Assembly: GCA_019115485.1 (NCBI GenBank) | Contig: DXDM01000001.1 | Location: 1-40,753 of the forward strand | DNA length: 40,753 nt | Source: Candidatus Barnesiella excrementavium | GTDB lineage: Bacteria; Bacteroidota; Bacteroidia; Bacteroidales; Barnesiellaceae | Direction: 5' to 3' | Part shown: positions 34,456 through 40,753 of the stretch, piece by piece | How the letters are laid out: the number at the start of each line of letters is the position of its first letter | How positions within the stretch are numbered: the first letter of the stretch is position 1 | Notes under the pieces: generated by a model | Seen by the model: only the letters and a program-made list of their open reading frames with translations | Databases searched by the model: none | What the model was told of the DNA's origin: nothing | Program-made: the position numbers and the translations under genes

Positions 34456-35707
34456 ACAGTTTAATTAATGAATTGCAATGAGATTCTATCGAAATCACTC
34501 GTTGTGTTGAATGATGTGTATCATAGCCCGTGAAATGATTTGATAAATCTTCCATTTTTCGAGCAAGAGCCTCAACATCATTAGGATTGACCAACCAGCC
34601 ATTCACCCCATCTTCGATTTGCATCTCGGCTCCACCACATCGGGTTGCCAATACCGGTTTTCCCATGGCTAAGGCCTCTGCGATATTCAGGCCAAATACT
34701 TCCAAGTATATTGGGACCGATACTGAAATATGGAATGGCTTTATTGCATCAAATACCTGTTCCGACGGAATCTTTCCATGCCATACAATACGAGAGTCTG
34801 ACGCATAACGTTTTCTAAGGGCTCGTTCATATCGCCTCTCTCCTTTATTACCGGTCCCCCCTATTAAATGCAATTCGGCATGGGGATTATCGAGTAAAGA
34901 AAAAGCTTTCAACAAAACATGAATACCTTTTACATAACAGATACGTCCCACATAAAAAAACTTTATCTTGCCATTAACAACAGCAGGGAAAACCGGAGAT
35001 AACGATGGCAATGGTATACCATGAGGTAAAACCGTAACTTTCCCCTTATCCAGTCCATTACGTTCCATTGCTTCTGCTATAGCTATACAGGGAGCAATCA
35101 TACGAGTACAACCTTCTGCAATCGTACGCCATTCTACCCGCTTATGCTCTATCGACAAGGCAGTCCGCCCAATAGGGGTAACAAAAGGGATAAACGGTAT
35201 TTTAGACAAGCATACTCCTATCTTTTGATAAACCGACCTCGGCAACAATCGCATAAACGGATACCAATGCCTTCCACTACGAATATTTCTCAAACAGCAG
35301 GCCAAACAATGTTCGTGCGCCACCGTAGTAGCACAAATCCGGTCATGACTATCCAATAAGGTCCCTGCCGGACATACGATACCTCCATGATGAGCCGTAA
35401 CAATAACAGGAATATTCAATGCTCTACCAATCTCTACCGTCTGAGCCTTATGGCTATGGGCATGAATTATATCCGGCCCAATCTGTTTCAACAAAGATTG
35501 AAGTTGACCCAGTCCTCGGTATCCTACCTCATACAGATTTATACCTTTATAGACCTTCTTCTCAATCGCACTATCCCCGTCGACAAAAGAAACTACCTGT
35601 ACAGAGCATTGCCGACGTATCATCTCATCAACAATGTTCTTTACATAAACTTGTCCTCCACCATACGTGGAAAAAAAATCACCCGATGCTATTTGAAGAA
35701 TGTGCAT
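34436..35707 (-). CDS. Glycosyltransferase family 4, with cysteine-rich insert
   Basis: A 423-residue GT-B transferase. The start, MHILQIASGDFFSTYGGGQ, holds the Gly-rich acceptor loop. The C-terminal donor domain shows FFYVGRICYVKGIHVLLKAF, LHLIGGTGNKGERRYE, then VPIYLEVFGLNIAEALAMGK, where the usual E-G-F-G is E-V-F-G. A cysteine-rich insert (IVCPAGTLLD, then HEHCLACCLRN) at about 115-145 resembles the one in the GT4 at 23866-25026. The start is 21 bp after the GT2 stop, and the end overlaps the next GT4 by 20 bp. Confidence 0.9.
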   Translation of the reverse strand: MHILQIASGDFFSTYGGGQVYVKNIVDEMIRRQCSVQVVSFVDGDSAIEKKVYKGINLYEVGYRGLGQLQSLLKQIGPDIIHAHSHKAQTVEIGRALNIPVIVTAHHGGIVCPAGTLLDSHDRICATTVAHEHCLACCLRNIRSGRHWYPFMRLLPRSVYQKIGVCLSKIPFIPFVTPIGRTALSIEHKRVEWRTIAEGCTRMIAPCIAIAEAMERNGLDKGKVTVLPHGIPLPSLSPVFPAVVNGKIKFFYVGRICYVKGIHVLLKAFSLLDNPHAELHLIGGTGNKGERRYERALRKRYASDSRIVWHGKIPSEQVFDAIKPFHISVSVPIYLEVFGLNIAEALAMGKPVLATRCGGAEMQIEDGVNGWLVNPNDVEALARKMEDLSNHFTGYDTHHSTQRVISIESHCNSLIKLYETVTH

Positions 35708-35728
35708 AAATTGTCTTTTATCAAATAA

Positions 35729-36730
35729 TCAATGGTTACTCTTTATTTTACGCAATAACCTGATACAAAAGATTACAACCGGAGTCAAACTATTATATCG
35801 TATTGACAACAGCATCGTTTTCTGTCCTAATGAATATTGATATTTCACCCTATGAAGATTATTTTCTATCATTAATATGTCACCTCTATACTGTTTATTT
35901 TCTAGCATAAAATAAAGTAAGGATGAAACCGCAGGATGTAATACAAACTGTACTATTTTTTGTGAAAGATTATATTTCGTAATTAAATATACAATTAAAT
36001 TTACCCATTTCAAAATATAATTATAACGCTTAGATTGCAAGTTTGTGATTGATAAAGACTCAGACCTAATTCGATAAACAACCGTAATATCTTTCAATAA
36101 ATATGCTGGAGCAACATAGACCAACAAACAAAATATTGCAAAATCATTTTGGAGATGTTCTACATTGATCAGTATTGAAGGATCATTATTCAACGAATCT
36201 ATAAGAATTTCTTTCCTAACCAATAAAGAACTAAATCGAAATCCAGATCCTTGCTTCGTTAACAATTTTTCAATATATAAACTTCCGCTCAACTTTTGTT
36301 CCCAATCTTTTTGCTCAAAACGTGCATCGATAAACCGATTGTCACATGCAATAAAATTTCTCCATAACGTATGGACACAAGAATATTGCGGATTTTCATC
36401 TAATATACGGACTTGTTTTTCTAACTTATAATCATCAATCCAATAATCATCACCATCACACCACGCTATATATTCCCCTTTTGCTAAATAAATTAATTCA
36501 TAATCATTTTTATTAACACCCACATTGTGTGACTGAAAATGTAACACAATTTTATCGGGATATTTCTCCTTATATGCCAACAAAATATTTTTCGTATTAT
36601 CTGTTGAGCAATCATCACCTATCAATATTTCAAAATCAAATGATGTTTTTTGGGATAATATTGAATTTAGAGTTTGCGCAATATAATTCTCTAAATTATA
36701 AGTTGTAATACAAACTGAAACTTTAATCAT
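35729..36730 (-). CDS. Glycosyltransferase family 2
   Basis: A 333-residue GT-A transferase. Nucleotide-binding residues are in ILIGDDCSTDNT (DD at 39-40, D44) and the metal site is AWCDGDDYWIDDYKLEKQV (DGDD at 92-95), a form common in capsule GT2s. The C-terminal part (about 200-333) is rich in Leu/Ile/Lys and may contact the membrane. This is among the most AT-rich coding stretches of the window, with runs of well under one-third GC, in strong contrast with the left half. There is a 64-bp gap upstream and a 21-bp gap downstream. Confidence 0.9.
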   Translation of the reverse strand: MIKVSVCITTYNLENYIAQTLNSILSQKTSFDFEILIGDDCSTDNTKNILLAYKEKYPDKIVLHFQSHNVGVNKNDYELIYLAKGEYIAWCDGDDYWIDDYKLEKQVRILDENPQYSCVHTLWRNFIACDNRFIDARFEQKDWEQKLSGSLYIEKLLTKQGSGFRFSSLLVRKEILIDSLNNDPSILINVEHLQNDFAIFCLLVYVAPAYLLKDITVVYRIRSESLSITNLQSKRYNYILKWVNLIVYLITKYNLSQKIVQFVLHPAVSSLLYFMLENKQYRGDILMIENNLHRVKYQYSLGQKTMLLSIRYNSLTPVVIFCIRLLRKIKSNH

Positions 36731-36794
36731 CTTATAAAGCTTTTCATTATAGTATATTGAGCAGCGAAATATTGATTAACAATAAATTATAATT

Positions 36795-37523
36795 CTATTT
36801 TATCTTCCGTAAAAATGAGGTAACTACCTCAATCTTACGATAAACATGCATTAAATCATGTTCTCTGGCAAAGGTGTAAAAATAGCCGTGTTTCCCCGTC
36901 GTCCAGGAGCCATCAAAATGATGAATAGAATAAACCGACTTACGATTGGGGTGATTCTCTTTATTTGCAAAATATCGATTAGAATATATATAAACATCTC
37001 CAATTTGTTGATTCTCATTCTTCCTTTGATAGCCGGAAGACAACAAAATATTCGTTGCTACAGCTTGAACGACTCCACCAACTACATTTCCTACGCTATC
37101 TAAAAACGGTTTATCTTCATACCACTCCATACAACTTTTTACAAACCAATGTCCCTGAATACATCCCAAAGTAGATGCATCAACAGCAACCCATGTGCCA
37201 TTGTTACGGACCTCCGTACCGGCAAAAAATGGTTTATCGAGGAATTCATCAAAAGGTTTTAATGTCTCTATATCTGTATCTAAATAGATACCTCCCTCAT
37301 GATACAAAGCATAAAATCTCACATAATCAGCCACAAAAGCCCATTTTTTTGCTTTATAGGCCTCCCGAACAAATGGGATTCTATCGACATCAAAATTGTC
37401 TTCACTCCAACATTTCAATTGATAATCAGGCATTACCTTCTTCCAACTTTTTATGCAATGCCTAATCAAATAAGGTTGTTTACCCCGACCGAACCAACAA
37501 TAATGTATTACCTTGGGTATCAT
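36795..37523 (-). CDS. GT32-type glycosyltransferase (Gly_transf_sug), copy 3 of 3
   Basis: A 242-residue protein of the OCH1/capsular mannosyltransferase-like GT32 family. The opening MIPKVIHYCWFGRGKQP, WAFVADYVRFYALYHEGGIY and the metal-binding DxD as LDTDIE (82-84) are diagnostic. Compared with the two upstream copies, its middle diverges most (TWVAVDASTLGCIQGHWFVK replaces the EAAIMGA block), implying a different acceptor or donor. The end retains the shared REHDLMHVYRKIE signature. It starts 4 bp after copy 2. Confidence 0.9.
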   Translation of the reverse strand: MIPKVIHYCWFGRGKQPYLIRHCIKSWKKVMPDYQLKCWSEDNFDVDRIPFVREAYKAKKWAFVADYVRFYALYHEGGIYLDTDIETLKPFDEFLDKPFFAGTEVRNNGTWVAVDASTLGCIQGHWFVKSCMEWYEDKPFLDSVGNVVGGVVQAVATNILLSSGYQRKNENQQIGDVYIYSNRYFANKENHPNRKSVYSIHHFDGSWTTGKHGYFYTFAREHDLMHVYRKIEVVTSFLRKIK

Positions 37524-37527
37524 ATCA

Positions 37528-38259
37528 TTATGACTTTTTCAACTTTAATTTTTCAAGACGGTGATATATATGCATCAAATCATGTTGCCGACAAAACTTG
37601 TATAGAGGACTGCGCCACGGTTCTGTGGGAATCCACGAACAGTTATTGCAATGATACAAGGCAACGGATGGCTGCAAAGGATATTGCGAGGTAGTGATTT
37701 CATCGGCACCAAATACGACCGTATTATCAGCTAATTCCGATTTACCCTCGGCCCGACACCACCCATAATGTTTGATAAAAATTGGAGTTATAATATCGGG
37801 AGCCGGAGTCTGGTCCATTGTGCCATCGCTCTTTATAAAAGGTATCGACTCGTAATGACGCATGCACTCCCGTATCATCTCATTGCCGGCCGTTGCCCCC
37901 ATAATAGCAGCCTCAATCCAGAATTGTTCATGCTGCGGAGTTCGCGTCTCTATTCCGGTAAAAAAATTGAGTTTATGCCAATCATCGAAACGGCGGTAAA
38001 CCATTACATCACTATCAAGGTAGAGTCCCCCTTCATGATATAAAGCATACAATCGTATATAATCCGAGACGAATGCATATTGTTTCCGTTCAAGAGCCTG
38101 CTTCACAAAAAGGAGACTATCAAAATCAAATGAATTGGCATCCCACAATTTTACCTCATAATCGGGCAATATCTCTCGCCACGATTTGAGACATTTCTTG
38201 ACAAGACGTGGATATTTATCGCCCGAAAGCCAACAGTAATGTATCTTCTTGGGTATCAT
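37528..38259 (-). CDS. GT32-type glycosyltransferase (Gly_transf_sug), copy 2 of 3
   Basis: A 243-residue GT32-type transferase. It has MIPKKIHYCWLSGDKYPRLV, YAFVSDYIRLYALYHEGGLY and DxD as LDSDVM (82-84). The FFTGIETRTPQHEQFWIEAA block with IMGA and the C-terminal RQHDLMHIYHRLE are shared with copy 1 in modified form. Base composition is less AT-rich than copies 1 and 3, so the three did not arise by very recent duplication. There is a 61-bp gap from copy 1 and a 4-bp gap to copy 3. The sugar is unknown; family members use GDP- or UDP-hexoses. Confidence 0.9.
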   Translation of the reverse strand: MIPKKIHYCWLSGDKYPRLVKKCLKSWREILPDYEVKLWDANSFDFDSLLFVKQALERKQYAFVSDYIRLYALYHEGGLYLDSDVMVYRRFDDWHKLNFFTGIETRTPQHEQFWIEAAIMGATAGNEMIRECMRHYESIPFIKSDGTMDQTPAPDIITPIFIKHYGWCRAEGKSELADNTVVFGADEITTSQYPLQPSVALYHCNNCSWIPTEPWRSPLYKFCRQHDLMHIYHRLEKLKLKKS

Positions 38260-38320
38260 ATCGATTATACCTTAAAACACGAATATTCTTTATTAAAAAT
38301 TTTACACCTATCACACTTCT

Positions 38321-39049
38321 TTATTTTCTCATTTTCAAAAGAATATTTTCAACAAACCGATATATAAACATCAAATCGTGATTATAGAAGAAATGATATA
38401 TTTTCCCTCTGTTATCTTTTGGAGACCAATAACTTGTATTCCAATGTCTTGCATATATATTATTATAACTTATAGCTTTACAATTTGCAAAGTATGCTGA
38501 TGACAATACGACTATATTATGGGATAAATATTGAGTCTCATCAACAGGCTTATAACCATACATTTCAAGAAGCGGACTTATATTATCTGGAATCACTGTC
38601 ATATCCATACTTCCATCGGCTCTTATAAACTGCAATTGTCCATAAAGGTCCAAACATTTTTTTAGATACGGGAACCCTTTCTCTGCCCCCATAATTGCAG
38701 CCTCTATCCCATAATGTTTCAATTTAAGACTACGAATATCGGTTCCCGTAAAGAATGAATATTTCAGAAACTCATCGAACGATTTATAGACCTCGACATC
38801 ACTGTCCAGATAAATACCGCCCTCTGTATACAACGCATACAGACGGACATAATCTGCTACAAAAGCCCATTTCTTTCTTTCATAGGCTTGCTTGACATAG
38901 GGTACATTGTCAAAATCGAAACTATTCGCATCCCAACATTTAATTTCATAATCGGGAAGGACCTTTTTCCAGCTGCGAATACATCTGCGAATTAATCGAG
39001 GTTTCTTCTCTCCACTGAACCAGCAATAATGAATAACCTTAGGAATCAT
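38321..39049 (-). CDS. GT32-type glycosyltransferase (Gly_transf_sug), copy 1 of 3
   Basis: A 242-residue GT32-type transferase. It has MIPKVIHYCWFSGEKKPRLI, WAFVADYVRLYALYTEGGIY and DxD as LDSDVE (82-84). FFTGTDIRSLKLKHYGIEAA with IMGA and the C-terminal NHDLMFIYRFVE complete the pattern. It begins 1 bp after the flippase stop, so it is tightly coupled to wzx. It is the first transferase gene after the export genes in transcription order. The donor is unknown. Confidence 0.9.
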   Translation of the reverse strand: MIPKVIHYCWFSGEKKPRLIRRCIRSWKKVLPDYEIKCWDANSFDFDNVPYVKQAYERKKWAFVADYVRLYALYTEGGIYLDSDVEVYKSFDEFLKYSFFTGTDIRSLKLKHYGIEAAIMGAEKGFPYLKKCLDLYGQLQFIRADGSMDMTVIPDNISPLLEMYGYKPVDETQYLSHNIVVLSSAYFANCKAISYNNIYARHWNTSYWSPKDNRGKIYHFFYNHDLMFIYRFVENILLKMRK

Positions 39050-39050
39050 A

Positions 39051-40583
39051 TTATTTCTTTATTATCCGCCTTACAAAATCGCGCATTCCTTGAGTGAATA
39101 ACAATAACAGGGTTGTCTCTACAAGAGTAATTATAGTTGTTGTTATTATAGCATAAACAATCCATGTACCCCAATGTTCATCGGGCCTTATTGGAATTAA
39201 AGACAGGAAGTAATAGCTCAATATTCCCGACAAAAGAATCAAAAATACATATTTCCACCACCCGATCCAATATTTAATTATCGATATCTTAAAGCCTTTT
39301 GTGAACAAAAAGTAGGGTTTCCAGCAACCTATGACTAGAGACAGACTAACGGTAGAACCTAATAATACGCCTTCCAGTCCCAAGAAATGTCCGCCAATAA
39401 TAGCAACGGTAATATATATGGCGGCTTCTACCACAGGTGACCAGGTATCGTAAAAGAGCCCGTGACCATATAAGAACTGGTCGGTGGCCCCGCGGGTCAA
39501 ATTAAGGAAGAAATTAATTAAAATAATAATCAACACGGCACGTGGTAAGATATACTCTGCTCCAAGCCACAAAGATATAAAAGGCTCGATGAGCATATAA
39601 ATCGAAAACATGATGATTCCGGAGACGAAGAACCGAATTACCACCAATTCCCAAAATACCCTATACTCCTTACTTTTATTCCCTTCGGCTATCAGGTTTC
39701 CGACTCCAGCACCGGTACTACCGAGGAAATTAGAAATGAAAGTATTTATTTTCTCTACAATAATGGTATAGTTGCCATAATACGCAACCGTTTGTAACGA
39801 AACAAAAGCATAGATTAAAAAGGGAGTTGTCTGCCATTGAGTAAAACCTCCTATCTTATGCACAAACAACTGCCTGGTGTATTTCATCACCTCGGGATAT
39901 TTTTTGAAAAGTTGTTTCCCCAAGCGAACTTCACTACGAAGCCAAGGATAGACCTGATTGATTTTCCAGTTGAGTATAATCGAATAGATGATACCAAATA
40001 CCAACTCGATAACGACCCACAGATAGTAGCTTCCCGTATAATAGGCACTGGCCATCTGAATGAGGACTTTAACGATATTCCCCGTCTGGAAATAAGCGGT
40101 AACGACGTAATTCTTTTGGTCGGCTCCCAAAAGGGTCTGTTTGTAGTTGGCGAAATAGCCAATCAACGACGAAGCCAAAAATGCAAAATAGGCAAAGAAG
40201 ATGATACCCATCTCGAATTGGGTATCGGGAAATATCAGAGGAAGGAAACAGGCTAAAATCAAACCGGCTCCTAAAATAATAAAGCCTATCCAACGGTAGA
40301 GATAACCGAATACCGAGATGATTTCGTTGATTTTACCCTCATCGTGTTCAAACAAAGGTTTGTACAACACATAACCGATGGCACTACCTATTCCCAATTC
40401 GGCCAAATTCAGGAAACCGAGCAAATTTTGCAAAGTACCTGTAAGACCTACGAAGTCGGCGCCCAAGGTATCGAGAAATATCTTTCGGGAAAAGAACGAA
40501 AGAATAAGAGTCAAAAAATAGAAAATGAGATTGACTCTTGCATTCAACAAAGATTTTTTGACCCGTGACTCTTGTTGAGGCAT
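39051..40583 (-). CDS. Wzx-type polysaccharide flippase
   Basis: A 510-residue polytopic inner-membrane protein with about 12-14 hydrophobic helices. It is a member of the polysaccharide transport (MOP superfamily) group that flips undecaprenyl-linked repeat units. The N-terminus NARVNLIFYFLTLILSFFSR, then KIFLDTLGADFVGLTGTLQN and LLGFLNLAELGIGSAIGYVL, is the usual first-helices pattern of Bacteroidota Wzx proteins. A charged loop (NWKINQVYPWLRSEVRLGKQ) separates the two halves. It is preceded, 54 bp upstream, by the tyrosine-kinase tail and followed after 1 bp by a GT32-type gene. Confidence 0.92.
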   Translation of the reverse strand: MPQQESRVKKSLLNARVNLIFYFLTLILSFFSRKIFLDTLGADFVGLTGTLQNLLGFLNLAELGIGSAIGYVLYKPLFEHDEGKINEIISVFGYLYRWIGFIILGAGLILACFLPLIFPDTQFEMGIIFFAYFAFLASSLIGYFANYKQTLLGADQKNYVVTAYFQTGNIVKVLIQMASAYYTGSYYLWVVIELVFGIIYSIILNWKINQVYPWLRSEVRLGKQLFKKYPEVMKYTRQLFVHKIGGFTQWQTTPFLIYAFVSLQTVAYYGNYTIIVEKINTFISNFLGSTGAGVGNLIAEGNKSKEYRVFWELVVIRFFVSGIIMFSIYMLIEPFISLWLGAEYILPRAVLIIILINFFLNLTRGATDQFLYGHGLFYDTWSPVVEAAIYITVAIIGGHFLGLEGVLLGSTVSLSLVIGCWKPYFLFTKGFKISIIKYWIGWWKYVFLILLSGILSYYFLSLIPIRPDEHWGTWIVYAIITTTIITLVETTLLLLFTQGMRDFVRRIIKK

Positions 40584-40637
40584 AGATTCCTATTCTCCTA
40601 CAAATACGAATATAAAAAATGGCCCAAGGAGGGTACC

Positions 40638-40753
40638 TTACCCCTTGAATATCCCGACTATCTTATGAGCCCACTTATAGACGACATTCCGCTTTTTCTT
40701 TCGCCCATGTTCTGCTCCATAACCGTAGCCGTAGCCATAGCCATAACCATAAC
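40638..40753 (-). CDS. Wzc-type tyrosine kinase (chain-length regulator), C-terminal tail (partial)
   Basis: The last 37 codons of a gene entering from the right edge. On the - strand it reads six Tyr alternating with Gly (YGYGYGYGYGY), then GAEHGRKKKRNVVYKWAHK and IVGIFKG before TAA. A C-terminal tyrosine cluster is the autophosphorylation tail of bacterial BY-kinases (Wzc/CpsD type), which control polymer length and export. Position just before wzx fits. The kinase domain itself is outside the window, so the assignment rests on the tail and context. The basic segment after the cluster is an added detail. Confidence 0.75.
   Translation of the reverse strand, partial: YGYGYGYGYGYGAEHGRKKKRNVVYKWAHKIVGIFKG

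Noticed and set aside
1..40753. tRNA, rRNA, CRISPR array, insertion sequence or integrase.
   Set aside because: I looked for cloverleaf, regularly spaced repeats, terminal inverted repeats and transposase or integrase motifs and found none that could be supported.

Overview
The window is a chromosomal segment of a member of the order Bacteroidales (phylum Bacteroidota). Three things point there. Promoter-like TAnnTTTG boxes lie upstream of several genes. Individual genes are typical of the group: a HECLGH-type dipeptidyl peptidase III lipoprotein, a NigD-like lipoprotein, an ECF sigma factor paired with an anti-sigma/beta-barrel protein, and a tyrosine kinase ending in a Tyr-Gly cluster. The GC-rich housekeeping half would suit a Barnesiella-like or related genus, but the genus cannot be fixed from this sequence alone. 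No rRNA, tRNA, CRISPR array, insertion sequence or phage gene was seen.

Left part, 1-3443, is a leucine operon on the + strand: the end of leuC, leuD, a LeuA-family synthase and leuB, with 10-13 bp gaps and a bidirectional terminator. An OmpA-family porin follows on the - strand (3466-4659). Then comes a + strand housekeeping run: a LytM/M23-like protein with lost zinc ligands, dxr, rseP, an RlmI-type rRNA methyltransferase, a dipeptidyl peptidase III lipoprotein, an AlkD-like protein, a Fur-family regulator, purA and a DUF1015 protein. Good intrinsic terminators and several promoter boxes divide this run into units.

The region 15670-18264 is a compact three-gene unit: an ECF sigma factor, a protein with an N-terminal anti-sigma-like region, one membrane helix, a long Thr/Pro-rich linker and a C-terminal outer-membrane beta-barrel, and a NigD-like lipoprotein. 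This layout matches the Das/Dma (dual membrane-spanning anti-sigma factor) system described in Bacteroides thetaiotaomicron, which controls outer-membrane vesicle production.

The right half, 18449-40753, is one long - strand surface-polysaccharide locus, so transcription enters from beyond the right edge. In transcription order it holds the C-terminus of a Wzc-type tyrosine kinase, a Wzx flippase, three tandem GT32-type transferases, a GT2, two GT4s, a PIG-L deacetylase, a GNAT-type acyltransferase, a GT4, a Wzy polymerase, a GT2, a transferase with sialyltransferase-type motifs, a NeuB-family synthase without its SAF domain, a NeuA-HAD fusion, a GT4, two integral-membrane acyltransferases, a WecG/TagA-family transferase, and gmd-fcl for GDP-L-fucose. 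Most genes overlap or lie within a few bases of each other, and base composition drops sharply in the serotype-specific genes. The predicted product is a Wzx/Wzy-type capsule or exopolysaccharide containing fucose and a nonulosonic acid (Kdn or a sialic-acid relative) with acyl decorations.

The most noteworthy features are the nonulosonate cassette at 25033-28288 and the Das/Dma/NigD-like unit. All assignments come from reading motifs; no database search was run.
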